DNA of 64,000 nucleotides from Algibacillus agarilyticus (GTDB lineage Bacteria > Pseudomonadota > Gammaproteobacteria > Enterobacterales > Alteromonadaceae): assembly GCF_003286125.1 (NCBI RefSeq), contig NZ_QMED01000006.1, forward strand, positions 1 through 64,000, written 5' to 3'. The notes below the pieces were generated by a model. The model ran no database searches and was not told the DNA's origin. It worked only from the letters and a program-made list of their open reading frames with translations. Below, one piece after another: positions 35,570 to 45,685 of the stretch. The translations under genes and the position numbers were made by a program. Numbering within the stretch: the first letter of the stretch is position 1; every line of letters starts with the position of its first letter.

Positions 35570-36668
35570 TTACAAACCTGCTTTTAATGCAGCTTTTAAG
35601 AAGGGGTCTAGCGCACCGTCAAGCACTGATTGCGTGTTGCGGTTTTCAACTCCCGTTCGTAAGTCTTTAATTCTTGAATCATCTAATACGTAAGAGCGAA
35701 TTTGACTGCCCCAGCCGATATCCGACTTCGTATCTTCTAACGATTGTTTTTCAGCATTTTGCTTTTGCATTTCAAGCTCATAAAGTTTAGCTTTAAGCTG
35801 CTTCATCGCTTGTGCTTTATTTTTATGTTGTGAGCGATCATTTTGACACTGCACAACGGTATTCGTCGGTAGATGCGTAATACGAACCGCTGAATCGGTA
35901 CGATTAACGTGTTGCCCACCAGCACCCGATGCGCGGTAGGTATCAATACGTAAATCAGCCGGGTTAATATCGATATCAATATTATCGTCTACTTCAGGGT
36001 AAACAAAAGCAGAAGCAAACGATGTGTGTCGTTTGCTGTTTGAATCAAATGGTGATTTACGCACTAAACGATGCACGCCGGTTTCGGTTCTTAGCCAGCC
36101 GAATGCATATTCGCCACTAAAACGTATGGTCGCTGATTTAAGTCCGGCGACATCACCCGCTGAAGCTTCAATTAATTCAGTTTTAAAACCATGTGACTCG
36201 CCCCAGCGCAAATACATACGCAACAACATTTCACACCAATCTTGCGCTTCTGTACCACCTGAGCCTGATTGCAAGTCAATATAGCCATCGGCAATGTCAT
36301 GTTCACCACTAAACATTCGCCTAAACTCTAATTCCCCAAGCTGCTCAAGTAACTCGTTTAATTCGTTTTGCGTCTCTTCTAAGGTTTCTTCATCCTGTTC
36401 TTCAACCGCCAGTTCAAGTAAACCTTCAACATCATCGATGCCGGTCGTGAGATCGTCGATTGTTTTAACGATCAACTCAAGAGAATTACGCTCTTTACCT
36501 AATGCTTGCGCCCGTTCAGGTTCATTCCAAACCTCAGGGCTTTCAAGTTCACGTTCGACCTCTTCTAAACGTTCTTTGCGTTGGTCATAGTCAAAGGTAC
36601 CCCCTAAGCACTTCAGTGCGCTGGGTTACATCTTTAATTTGCAATTGAATGGGGTTAATTTCGAGCAT
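35570..36668 (-). CDS. prfB: Peptide chain release factor 2 (programmed +1 frameshift)
   Basis: RF2 terminates at UGA and UAA. The first frame starts at the ATG at 36668 and reads [20 protein letters not shown], then LRGYL, to an in-frame TGA at 36593-36591. AGGGGGTAC lies just before CTT TGA C, the classic RF2 autoregulatory +1 shift with its internal Shine-Dalgarno. The second frame, from 36592, continues 340 codons; 365 residues in total, the E. coli length. The SPF specificity motif (RKSPFDSN) and GGQ ([17 protein letters not shown]) are present. Confidence 0.95.
36594..36610 (-). promoter_or_regulatory. RF2 frameshift signal
   Basis: On the minus strand, CTTAGGGGGTACCTT precedes TGAC. 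The AGGGGG pairs with 16S rRNA three bases before the slippery CTT, and the UGA is recognised by RF2 itself, closing the feedback loop. Confidence 0.92.
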
Positions 36669-36917
36669 TTAAGTTTTGATTTCCAAAAAATTCGAAGAAG
36701 CTAGTGGCTAGCCGTAAAGCGCGCGATTATAGCTAAACTCAGAACGCTTTTATAGTTTTAGCACCATTATTTACGCTAGAAATAATAAATTTAGTCAAAT
36801 CGCGATTGCGACACCCAAGTGATTGCAAGATGCATGATTGCACAAGAAATACACCTTTAAAACACACGTTATAAAATGAGAGGGAATGGAGATTTATTTA
36901 AAAGCGGAAAAAAGCGA

Positions 36918-38630
36918 TTATACCTCAATCGCTTTGACTAAAAATTGCACGTTAGTTTTACCCCGAAAGGTGTTGGTATCCAGTGTAAAAGCGACTTTGA
37001 CTTGATGATGGCGATTAGGCTGCCATAATTTTTGGTCATAATTAAACCAAATAGCATCAAAACTCATTCCACTTTGGTGTTGTAATACCAGCTTTAAATG
37101 TTTTTCTTTTAAAATTCGCTCGTTTATCACAGTGAAATCGTCGTCAAATATTGGCTCTGCAAAGGCTTGTCCCCACGGCATTGCACGTTTAAGCAATTGT
37201 GCCACTTCAACCGTAATGTATTGCTGTGCAATAGCGCCATCCGTTAAGATTTGATTGGCTAAAGCATCTGGCGGTATCAACTCTTTGACAACGGCAGAAA
37301 ATACACGCTTAAATTCACTGTAATGCGGTTTAGCCACTGACAATCCAGCCGCCATGGCATGTCCACCAAATTTAATAATTAAATGGGGGTAACGGGTATT
37401 GATCGATTCAAGTGCGTCACGAATATGAAAACCGACAATTGAGCGACATGAACCTTTGAGTTCATCGTTATCACCTTCTGCAAAAACCACGGTTGGTCGA
37501 TAATATTGCTCTTTAATCCGTCCTGCGACAATACCAATAACACCTTGGTGCCATGTTTCATCGTACAAACAAATTCCAAACTCATCAGACGAAACATACG
37601 TTTTGTCTAACGCAGCGACAGCTTCGACTTGCATGCTAGTTTCGATTTCTCGTCGTTCTTTATTCAGTTCATCTAAACGAGACGCCAGCATGATTGCATT
37701 ACTATAATCAGGCGCCATTAAACAACTAATACCTAATGTCATATCATCAAGACGACCGGCTGCATTTAAACGTGGCCCTAAAGCAAAACCAAAATCACTT
37801 GATACCAAATATTGATGGTCTCGTTCTGCTACCGCTAATAACGCTTTTATACCCGGTCGGCAATGGCCTTGCCGAATACGATTAATGCCTTGCTGAACCA
37901 ATATACGGTTAACAGAGTCCAGTACGACAACATCAGCGATTGTACCGAGCGCCACTAAATCAAGGTATTCCGCTAAATTAGGTTCAGGAAGATCATGTTG
38001 CTTAAAGAAATCGAGTTTTCGTAATGCGGCCCGTAGCGCTAACATTAAATAAAACGCAACCCCGACACCCGCTAATTGTTTACTCGGGAAAGGACAATGA
38101 GCTTGGTTAGGATTAACAATCGCATCAGCATTAGGTAAATGGTCACCGGGTAAATGGTGATCTGTCACAATAACTTGAATACCTAATGATTTTGCGCGTT
38201 CAACCCCTGCATAGCACGATATACCATTATCCACCGTCATAATAACGTCGGCACCTTGCTCAGCCGCAATATCAACAATAGGTACCGATAAACCATAACC
38301 AAAATCAAAACGGTTGGGCACTAAAAAATCAACATTTTGAGCACCAAGTTGACGAAGCGCCATTACACTTAAAGCCGTGCTCGTGGCACCGTCAGCATCA
38401 AAGTCACCAACTACAATAATTCGGCGTTTATCGATAATAGCCTGGTGCAAAATAGTGACAGCTTGTTCAATACCAGCAAACTCAGGTTTAGGTAAACTTT
38501 TAGCTGAAAGATCAAGTAAAGCGGGGTCATCAAAACCACGGTTTAATAAAACACGTTTAAGTAAAGGATGCAGATGCGACGGTAAAACGTCAGCCTGAAT
38601 TGGCTGACGTCTAATTATTTGAGCTGACAT
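36918..38630 (-). CDS. recJ: Single-stranded-DNA exonuclease RecJ
   Basis: This 570-residue 5'-3' ssDNA exonuclease acts in recombination and mismatch repair. It has the DHH-family motifs: VVGDFDADGATSTAL (metal-binding Asp residues), VDNGISCYAG, the eponymous DHH in VTDHHLPGDHLPNADAIVNP, and the DHHA1 motif KFGGHAMAAGLS. The C-terminal OB fold completes the protein. It lies 7 bp after dsbC, as in E. coli dsbC-recJ-prfB. Confidence 0.95.
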   Translation of the reverse strand: MSAQIIRRQPIQADVLPSHLHPLLKRVLLNRGFDDPALLDLSAKSLPKPEFAGIEQAVTILHQAIIDKRRIIVVGDFDADGATSTALSVMALRQLGAQNVDFLVPNRFDFGYGLSVPIVDIAAEQGADVIMTVDNGISCYAGVERAKSLGIQVIVTDHHLPGDHLPNADAIVNPNQAHCPFPSKQLAGVGVAFYLMLALRAALRKLDFFKQHDLPEPNLAEYLDLVALGTIADVVVLDSVNRILVQQGINRIRQGHCRPGIKALLAVAERDHQYLVSSDFGFALGPRLNAAGRLDDMTLGISCLMAPDYSNAIMLASRLDELNKERREIETSMQVEAVAALDKTYVSSDEFGICLYDETWHQGVIGIVAGRIKEQYYRPTVVFAEGDNDELKGSCRSIVGFHIRDALESINTRYPHLIIKFGGHAMAAGLSVAKPHYSEFKRVFSAVVKELIPPDALANQILTDGAIAQQYITVEVAQLLKRAMPWGQAFAEPIFDDDFTVINERILKEKHLKLVLQHQSGMSFDAIWFNYDQKLWQPNRHHQVKVAFTLDTNTFRGKTNVQFLVKAIEV

Positions 38631-38637
38631 TAAAAAA

Positions 38638-39348
38638 TTAAGAAGCGGTTAGTATTTTAAGTAAATCTGCCGCGGGTTTATAACCAGGGATCATCGAACC
38701 ATCTTGTAAAATAATAGCGGGGGTACCGTTTACACCTAACTTACCACCTAATTCATAATGTTTTGACACTGGCGAATCACAACTTTTAGCCACAACAGCA
38801 CCCGAAGTCTTCGCATTGGTCATTGCGGTTTGCTTTTCATCTGCACACCAAATGCTCACCATGTCATTGTAGGCTTTACTATTTACGCCACCACGTGGAA
38901 AAGCAAGGTATCTAACCGTAATACCGGCATTGTTATAATCTGCCATTTCGTTATGTAATTTACGGCAATAACCGCAGCTAATATCGGTAAATACATTGAC
39001 CACGTATTTTTCATCTTTAGCTTTAAACTCGATCATAGAATCTGAATAATCATTTACAGCAGATTTGCGCTGAACGGATAAAACGCTCTCTGTTTCATTT
39101 TTCATGCCTTTGTCCATATTATAAATCGTGCCATGGACTAAAAAATTTCCAGCTTCACTAAAATAAAACAAGCCCTTCTCTGTTGTTACTTGTAATAAAC
39201 CTTTAACTGGCGAGGGTTCAATATTTTTTGGCATCATACCAATTTTCATAAATTGCTGATGAATATTTTGCTCTGTGGCTTTATCAACAGCTAACGACGA
39301 AAAACTTAACGCTAACACGGCAACAGCAGTACTGATTACTTTAAACAT
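38638..39348 (-). CDS. dsbC: Thiol:disulfide isomerase DsbC
   Basis: This periplasmic protein-disulfide isomerase has about 236 residues. It has a signal peptide (MFKVISTAVAVLALSFSSLA), an N-terminal dimerisation domain and a thioredoxin-fold domain with the active site CGYC in DISCGYCRKLH, plus the cis-Pro segment GVNGTPAIIL. I start at 39348 because TTGGAAG precedes that ATG by 7 bases; the longer frame to 39384 would hide the signal peptide. Confidence 0.93.
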   Translation of the reverse strand: MFKVISTAVAVLALSFSSLAVDKATEQNIHQQFMKIGMMPKNIEPSPVKGLLQVTTEKGLFYFSEAGNFLVHGTIYNMDKGMKNETESVLSVQRKSAVNDYSDSMIEFKAKDEKYVVNVFTDISCGYCRKLHNEMADYNNAGITVRYLAFPRGGVNSKAYNDMVSIWCADEKQTAMTNAKTSGAVVAKSCDSPVSKHYELGGKLGVNGTPAIILQDGSMIPGYKPAADLLKILTAS

Positions 39349-39548
39349 AACGGCTTCCAAAAATGAAAATGTGTTTTCAAACAAAACAACAAAAGATAAT
39401 AAGGTATGTAAGATTAGACCCTAATAAAGGCCTAAAAGTTACAGATTTGTCAAACTAATTGCAAATACTAAAAGCAAAGCCCGTTTATTCAACAAACACA
39501 AAAGACGAATACACAACAAATAACGTGAACAACGGCGCTGACTTAATG

Positions 39549-40451
39549 TTAGCTTCGAGGATGATGTTCGGCATGCACTTGCATTAATCGTTCTTTTGCA
39601 ACGTGGGTGTAAATTTGTGTCGTAGACAAATCACTATGGCCCAATAAACTTTGCACAACGCGTAAATCAGCGCCGTGATTAACCAAATGCGTGGCAAACG
39701 CATGGCGTAAAGTGTGAGGTGATAAATCCGCATTAATACCCGCAACTTTTGCGTAAAACTTAATTCGATACCAAAATGTTTGACGCGTCATTTGCTGAGC
39801 TCGAGAACTTAAAAAGACCACGCTTGTTGGGGTTTTCACTAAATTAGGCCGAGCGTACTGAATATACTCACTTAACCAGTTTTGAGCTTCTTGCCCCATC
39901 GGCACTAATCTTTCTTTACTGCCTTTCCCGGTGATCCTAACCACACCTTGATTTAAACTAATTTGTTCTAATTGTAATGAAATAAGCTCTGTTACTCGTA
40001 AACCACTTGCATATAGCAGCTCTAACATCGCCTTATCTCGTAGTTCAATATCATCTTCTATATTCGGCGCCAGTAATAAAGATTCGACATCTTGCTCAGA
40101 TAAAAATTTTGGTAACGGTTTTGGCTGTTTAGGGCTTTCAATATTCGCACAAGGGTCGTGTTGTAAAATTTCATTGAGCAAACAAAATTGATACAACTTA
40201 CGTATGCTTGATAACTTTCGCGCTGCACTACGAGAACCAATATCTTGGGCAAATAAAAAGGAGAGATAATCTCGAACAATTTGATCGGTTACAGCTAATA
40301 AAGATAAATCCGCTTTTTGTAAAAATTGCGCAAAATGACTTAAATCACTTCGATAAGCAGCGATGGTATTGTCACTGCGTCCCAGTTCTAACCATAAGTA
40401 ATCAGTAAACTGGTCGATAAGTGCTTGCTCATCCTGTATGAGTTCAGCCAT
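39549..40451 (-). CDS. xerD: Tyrosine recombinase XerD
   Basis: This 300-residue recombinase resolves chromosome dimers at dif together with XerC. Catalytic residues are visible: R in ASGLRVTEL, K in GKGSKERLVPMG, HxxR in SPHTLRHAFATH, H in LLGHSDLSTTQ and the nucleophile Tyr in QIYTHV. The N-terminal SAM-like domain is complete. Position between fldB and dsbC matches E. coli xerD rather than xerC. Confidence 0.93.
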   Translation of the reverse strand: MAELIQDEQALIDQFTDYLWLELGRSDNTIAAYRSDLSHFAQFLQKADLSLLAVTDQIVRDYLSFLFAQDIGSRSAARKLSSIRKLYQFCLLNEILQHDPCANIESPKQPKPLPKFLSEQDVESLLLAPNIEDDIELRDKAMLELLYASGLRVTELISLQLEQISLNQGVVRITGKGSKERLVPMGQEAQNWLSEYIQYARPNLVKTPTSVVFLSSRAQQMTRQTFWYRIKFYAKVAGINADLSPHTLRHAFATHLVNHGADLRVVQSLLGHSDLSTTQIYTHVAKERLMQVHAEHHPRS

Positions 40452-40473
40452 ATTGAGCTCTATCCTGTTTGTT

Positions 40474-40989
40474 TTACATTTCTAATTGTAAGTTTAATTC
40501 ATTGCCCAAGTCGGCATGTTGCTTCTCATGCGCAAGTAACCACTGTTTAACATCTATACGGCGGCCTGACTTCCATTGCCCGCTATAACCGCCGATCCCT
40601 TGAGCCGCAACAACACGATGACAAGGAACAATAATGGGTATCGGGTTACGACGGCAAGCACCGCCAATTGCTCTAGGGCTGCTTTCTAATACTTTAGCCA
40701 TCATGCCATAAGTCCAACATTCACCCGAAGGAATTTGACACATTAATTGCCAAACTTTGTTTTGAAACTCGGTACCTTGCATCGCAAGTGGTAAAGCCTG
40801 AGGAAAAACACCATGATCAAAATAATGAGCTAAAGCATCAATAGTGCGCACGGTTAATGCGTTCGCATTCGCGATCTTATAGTTAATATCACCTGAAAAT
40901 ATATCAACTCCGGTTACATAATCGGTATCATTGAAAATAGCAATACGTCCGAGAGGCGTCTCTAACAGCGCTTGAGCGATCACATTCAT
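40474..40989 (-). CDS. ogt: Methylated-DNA-protein cysteine methyltransferase
   Basis: About 171 residues. This suicidal repair protein removes alkyl groups from O6 of guanine. The active site PCHRVV lies in PIIVPCHRVVAAQGIGGYSG, preceded by GECWTYGMMAKVLESSPRAIGGACRRNP, the helix-turn-helix and Arg finger. I choose the ATG at 40989 because GGAG lies six bases upstream; the ORF can start at 41001. The gene is inserted between xerD and fldB and may share a promoter with xerD. Ogt and the Ada C-terminal domain are alike; the name is tentative. Confidence 0.88.
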   Translation of the reverse strand: MNVIAQALLETPLGRIAIFNDTDYVTGVDIFSGDINYKIANANALTVRTIDALAHYFDHGVFPQALPLAMQGTEFQNKVWQLMCQIPSGECWTYGMMAKVLESSPRAIGGACRRNPIPIIVPCHRVVAAQGIGGYSGQWKSGRRIDVKQWLLAHEKQHADLGNELNLQLEM

Positions 40990-41098
40990 GTTGATCTCCA
41001 TTTATATTTAACAAATTACGCACGGCTAGCCATTTAATTTTGAGGCAAGCCGTGCTCTTTTGATACAATCTAGCGATTGTAGTTGTCAGGTAACCGAA

Positions 41099-41614
41099 AT
41101 GAAAATAGGTTTATTTTATGGTTCGACGACGTGTTATACCGAAATGACAGCTGAAAAAATTCAAGCCTTCATCGGACATGACATCGTCGATATATTTAAT
41201 ATTAAAGATACACCATTAAGTAAAACATCAGAATATGAAATTTTGATCTTGGGTATATCAACTTGGGACTTTGGCGAGTTGCAAGAAGATTGGGAATCAC
41301 TTTGGGATGATGTGCATCAAATTGATCTCAATAATAAAACCATTGCGATTTACGGTTTGGGTGATCAAGAGGATTACGGAAAATGGTATCAAGATGCCAT
41401 TGGCATGCTCGATGAAGCTATTGCGCATAATCAAACCAAACGCATCGGCTATTGGCCCAATGAAGGTTATGAGTTTGAAGAGTCAAAAGCATTAACTGAA
41501 GATAAGCAATTTTTTGTTGGTTTAGCCTTAGATGATGAAAATCAATATGAAATGTCTGAGCAGCGAATTCAAGATTGGTGCATTCAAATTTTAGAAGAGA
41601 TAGCTGAAGATTAA
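41099..41614 (+). CDS. fldB: Flavodoxin FldB
   Basis: About 171 residues. This long-chain flavodoxin binds FMN and carries low-potential electrons. The FMN phosphate loop is GLFYGSTTCYTEMTAEKI, followed by GISTWDFGELQEDW and YGLGDQEDYGKW. All are closer to E. coli FldB than FldA. I start at MKIGLFYGS (41099); the longer frame to 41060 adds a non-conserved leader. Adjacent and divergent from ogt-xerD. Confidence 0.92.
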   Translation: MKIGLFYGSTTCYTEMTAEKIQAFIGHDIVDIFNIKDTPLSKTSEYEILILGISTWDFGELQEDWESLWDDVHQIDLNNKTIAIYGLGDQEDYGKWYQDAIGMLDEAIAHNQTKRIGYWPNEGYEFEESKALTEDKQFFVGLALDDENQYEMSEQRIQDWCIQILEEIAED

Positions 41615-41640
41615 CCTTTGACGTATCAACAAATTAAAAC

Positions 41641-41670
41641 AAAAAAGCCGATTTTCATCGGCTTTTTTTT
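41641..41670. terminator. Bidirectional terminator between fldB and the duplicated-domain gene
   Basis: AAAAAAGCCGAT pairs with ATCGGCTTTTTT across a short T-rich loop, with A and T runs on both sides. It serves the convergent genes fldB and 41694-42818. Confidence 0.88.
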
Positions 41671-41693
41671 ATCACATTGTCAGGGCTATTTAA

Positions 41694-42818
41694 TTAAGCC
41701 TTAGGCTCAAATAAGTAACCTAAATGCTGATGGAAACGCACTTTAAGTTCTTCTTTTTCTTCAACATATTCAAATTTGTCAGCAAAAGTACGTAACGCGT
41801 TTTCAATTTGGCTATAAAACTTGCCATAACCATGATTCGTGCGATTTTCTTTTGTCGCGACAAAAACAAATTGGATCTTGTTGGCTTGCTTAGTGCCATC
41901 CCAAGCAAATTGAAAACCGCTTTTATTGTTAGCTGGGTTATATTCCATACGTAACAATTCGCCATCTTCAAATATTTTTTCTTCTTCACTAAAACGAATA
42001 ATCGGCACTAAACAATTAGCAACAACCGCAGCATTGGTTAATTTTTGCTGTTTGGCCGCGTCAAATAACGTGTCAGTCACTTTTTGATAAAACTCAGCAT
42101 AAGGTTGCTCTTGTGTTTTATCAATCGCCGCGAGTTGTTTAATACGACGATTAACCGCCATATCAACCACCGCATACGTTAATGGCTCAATACGCTCAGG
42201 TAAATCAAAATTATCAACGGCATAGCGATCAGACAAGGCTCTAAATTTATGCGTTTGTGTACCTTTAATGCCTTTATCTTTAGCAAAAACATCAAACGTT
42301 AAATGTTGATGATCGCACACTCTTACTCTTGATTTTTCAATACCAACTTGCTCAGCAAATAAAGCGATCGCTTTAGCTACTTTTTGGTGAAATTTAGCGG
42401 CGTCAAGGCGAACTGAATCACCATTGGCTAAAAAGATCAGTCTGAATTTTTTAGCGCGTTTAGTCGCATCAAAATACATTTTTTGGCTGTTGTGATAACG
42501 AGGGTTGTATAAAAACAGAATTTGCTGGTCTGTTTGTGGCGTAATTTCTTCTTCACAATAACGAACACGAACAAATTTATCGTTCGCAACAAATTTCCCA
42601 CTCTCGATGCCAAGATCATCGGTAATTTTAAAGAAGATTTCAGCTAACGTTTCATAAAATTGCTGATAAGGTTTATCGCTATCGTTATTGATTTTATCAG
42701 CAAATTTTTCAACTAACTCATCTGTCACATTGAAACGAGCTAGCATATATTGATTTTCACGAGCAGACGCTGGTAAATAAACTTTATTTTGGGCGCTGCG
42801 TTTTCGGGTTAAAGCCAT
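41694..42818 (-). CDS. Uncharacterised protein with two tandem copies of one domain
   Basis: This 374-residue soluble protein belongs to no family I can name. It has an internal duplication. Residues about 30-175 and about 215-372 align along their length: PYQQFYETL/PYAEFYQKV, FVANDKFVRVRYCEEE/VVANCLVPIIRFSEEE, LFLYNP/RMEYNP, YFDATKRAKKFRLIFLA/AWDGTKQANKIQFVFVA, and DHQHLTFDV/FHQHLGYLF. The conserved His-Gln-His-Leu and Glu-Glu-Glu positions in both halves hint at a shared site. No signal peptide or membrane segment. Monocistronic. Confidence 0.7.
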   Translation of the reverse strand: MALTRKRSAQNKVYLPASARENQYMLARFNVTDELVEKFADKINNDSDKPYQQFYETLAEIFFKITDDLGIESGKFVANDKFVRVRYCEEEITPQTDQQILFLYNPRYHNSQKMYFDATKRAKKFRLIFLANGDSVRLDAAKFHQKVAKAIALFAEQVGIEKSRVRVCDHQHLTFDVFAKDKGIKGTQTHKFRALSDRYAVDNFDLPERIEPLTYAVVDMAVNRRIKQLAAIDKTQEQPYAEFYQKVTDTLFDAAKQQKLTNAAVVANCLVPIIRFSEEEKIFEDGELLRMEYNPANNKSGFQFAWDGTKQANKIQFVFVATKENRTNHGYGKFYSQIENALRTFADKFEYVEEKEELKVRFHQHLGYLFEPKA

Positions 42819-42985
42819 AATAACATCCGGTTAACATTAAGTTTTTGCAGTATAAACGTTGCAAAGCAAAGTTTACAACCTTATAGACTCAATAATGATT
42901 GTAAGAATGAGCAACTATTAAAGTTTATGCCTATTTTTGCTCTTATCTGTTTGGTATTTCTAGTTTATTCCGAAGTTGCTTAAGA

Positions 42986-45685
42986 TTAAACTAACTGTTC
43001 TGTGATTGTATTAATCGTTTGATTTACATCAATTGGTTTAGCTAAGTGGGCATTCATGCCGCTATCGATATAAGATTGAATATCATTATTTAATACATTA
43101 GCGGTCAATGCAATTATCGGGATCTGAGCATACTCTGCTCCACTATTACGTATCATTTTAGTCGCTTCAACACCATCCATAACTGGCATTTGAATGTCCA
43201 TCAAAATGATATCGGGCATGGCCTGCTCATTTAAATAATCAAGGCAAGCACTGCCGTTATTAACGATGCAAACCAACGCGCCTTCTTTTTGTAAAAGTGA
43301 TTGTATAATAATTTGGTTTATTTCATTATCTTCAGCTACCAAAATAGTCAATGACTGCAACCTTAAATGAGTAGGTTTTATTACATCCATTAATTCACGA
43401 CTCATAACCGATTCAATTTCATTAAATAATAATTTGTGTTCACAAGGTTTTTGTAAGATAGAACTAATACCCAATGCACGAGTATTTTGTTTTATAACAT
43501 CTGAATTATAAGCCGATAACACAATAACTTTAGGTTGGATCGCAAGTGACATAGCATTCATATGTTTTATAAATTCACCGCCGTCTATTTCAGGCATAGT
43601 CCAATCTAACAACACCACTGAAAACTTACGCTCGTTAGACGTCAAAATAGCCAATCCTTCCATCGCCGTTGCACATAAAGTGACATCCGCATTCATATTA
43701 CTCAAACTTTTTTGATAAATTTTTAGGGCTAAAGGGTTATCATCTATGACCAATATAGCGGGCATACTGGCAAATTTTAAGCGCTCGTCGTTATCATTTT
43801 TCGTGATCACTTGATCATTAAGCGCTAATTTCACATTCGCTATAAATTGGCTACCTTGCCCTACTGTACTTTGCACTTCAATATCACCATCCATGGCTTC
43901 ACATAGCTTTTTGCTAATAGAAAGCCCTAACCCCGTACCACCAAAACGTCGAGTCGTCGAACTGTCAGCTTGTGTAAACGCATCAAATAATCCCTCAATA
44001 TCGGATTTATTAATACCAATACCGGTATCTTTAATAATAAATTTAAAATCATAAAATTGCTTTTCAGCTGAAAACTCAGAATAGACTTGTGCAGCCAGAA
44101 CCGAAACATAGACTCCTCCAGATTCAGTAAACTTAACTGCATTGGCACATAAATTTAGCAATACTTGATTTATACGGACAAAATCCCCCATCAAATCGGG
44201 GTGGACACTGCTATCAACATCAATTTTAAAGTCGATACCTTTCTCTTTGCAAACCGCATCAAACGAAGCGTGTAAATGATCAACAACACTGTTGATTGAA
44301 AAAGGCATGCTTTCTAGTTGAATATTACCCGATTCAATTTTAGAAAAATCAAGAATATCATTAATGATCACCATCAAATGCTTAGCCGACAATTCAATTT
44401 TATTTAAGTAATCTTGTTGTTGAGTGGTTAATTTTGTCGCATTTAATAACCGTGATAACCCGATAACCCCATTCATGGGGGTTCTTATTTCATGACTCAT
44501 ATTAGCCAAAAAGTCGGTTTTAGCTTGCGCAGCCGCTTTTACTTGTACCACCATATTATTTAGTTCTTGGTTTTGTGTTAATAAAACCTGAGTTTGACTC
44601 GTGACTTTGTTGTTTAAATCGTTTTCTTTTAACATCGCATTGCGCACAAATAATGCAATTAAAAAACTAATTACAATTAAACCAACAACTAGCGCAATGA
44701 GCAGAGCATTAACTTGAAGCTTATTTGGCGATTGAAATTCAATAATTAACGACCAATTTAACCCAAGCATTGAAATAGGATAATGGATAGAATCCACATC
44801 AAGTGTTTGTTTATCAAATATACTTAACTCACTGGCCAGAATATCATCCACCGATAGCATTTCATTTTCAGGGTAACGGTACTCATTACCTAAATGGTCA
44901 ACCAACTTAAATTTAATATGATTATCTGTTGTTTGTGATAACACTCGACTAAAAATATCAGACAGCACATTGCCTGACGTGACAAAACCAAGTGGTTTTT
45001 TATTAATATCCGTTTCAAGTTGGTAGACGGGGTGCACTAAAAATATATGCGGATGCGGTATCGCGGGTAATGGTTTGGCAATACCGCTGGCAATTATATC
45101 CTGGGCTTGTAATGCACTTTGAAAATATTGATATACAGGGCGATCTTTAACGATGACACGGCCTAAAAAAAATGGATTGTTATAAGTGGGATAGTCATAA
45201 ACAATAGCAGAGACAGGGTCATTTTCAGGCTTAAGCGGTAGCGGTTTGCGAGCTTGATAATCATATTCATAAAAATAGAAATGACTATATTGCCCCTTAT
45301 TTTTGCGGATTTTATCACGCAACTCCGGTAGCTCGGTTTGAGTTCGATGAATTACCCAGCTTAACCGGCGATTCTCAGGAAAATCGGTGTAAACCAACTT
45401 AATTATATTTTCAAACTCTTGATGAGAAACCCAATCCGACGTTGAGAATAAATTGGCTACCGACTTAATTTGTAAAATCCGTCTTTTTAAACCAGCGTCT
45501 ATATATTGCCCACTCGATAATGCCTGATGCTGCCGGTATTGTAGCCGTTGCTCAAGGTTTTGCTGATGAATTAAACCAAACAAAAATAATGATATCGCTA
45601 AGCCCATGGTAAAAATAGAGGCAAAAATCACATTAGGTTTTATCAAAAAATCTTGTTGTAGTTTTGTATGATAGAAAAAATTCAC
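42986..45685 (-). CDS. CHASE-domain hybrid sensor histidine kinase with two receiver domains
   Basis: 899 residues. A membrane helix (about 20-40), an extracytoplasmic CHASE sensor (about 70-320, with IHRTQTELPELRDKIR and a PTYNNPFF-like pocket segment) and a second helix (about 325-348) come first. Then a HisKA with phospho-acceptor H398 in MSHEIRTPMNG, a HATPase (NAVKFTESGG, DTGIGI, GGTGLGLSI) and two receivers (ILVIDDNP and ILVAEDNEINQ; Asp in LLDWTMP and LMDIQMP). There is no HPt domain, so phosphotransfer would need a separate protein. CHASE ligands are small extracellular molecules; this one is unknown. Confidence 0.9.
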   Translation of the reverse strand: MNFFYHTKLQQDFLIKPNVIFASIFTMGLAISLFLFGLIHQQNLEQRLQYRQHQALSSGQYIDAGLKRRILQIKSVANLFSTSDWVSHQEFENIIKLVYTDFPENRRLSWVIHRTQTELPELRDKIRKNKGQYSHFYFYEYDYQARKPLPLKPENDPVSAIVYDYPTYNNPFFLGRVIVKDRPVYQYFQSALQAQDIIASGIAKPLPAIPHPHIFLVHPVYQLETDINKKPLGFVTSGNVLSDIFSRVLSQTTDNHIKFKLVDHLGNEYRYPENEMLSVDDILASELSIFDKQTLDVDSIHYPISMLGLNWSLIIEFQSPNKLQVNALLIALVVGLIVISFLIALFVRNAMLKENDLNNKVTSQTQVLLTQNQELNNMVVQVKAAAQAKTDFLANMSHEIRTPMNGVIGLSRLLNATKLTTQQQDYLNKIELSAKHLMVIINDILDFSKIESGNIQLESMPFSINSVVDHLHASFDAVCKEKGIDFKIDVDSSVHPDLMGDFVRINQVLLNLCANAVKFTESGGVYVSVLAAQVYSEFSAEKQFYDFKFIIKDTGIGINKSDIEGLFDAFTQADSSTTRRFGGTGLGLSISKKLCEAMDGDIEVQSTVGQGSQFIANVKLALNDQVITKNDNDERLKFASMPAILVIDDNPLALKIYQKSLSNMNADVTLCATAMEGLAILTSNERKFSVVLLDWTMPEIDGGEFIKHMNAMSLAIQPKVIVLSAYNSDVIKQNTRALGISSILQKPCEHKLLFNEIESVMSRELMDVIKPTHLRLQSLTILVAEDNEINQIIIQSLLQKEGALVCIVNNGSACLDYLNEQAMPDIILMDIQMPVMDGVEATKMIRNSGAEYAQIPIIALTANVLNNDIQSYIDSGMNAHLAKPIDVNQTINTITEQLV

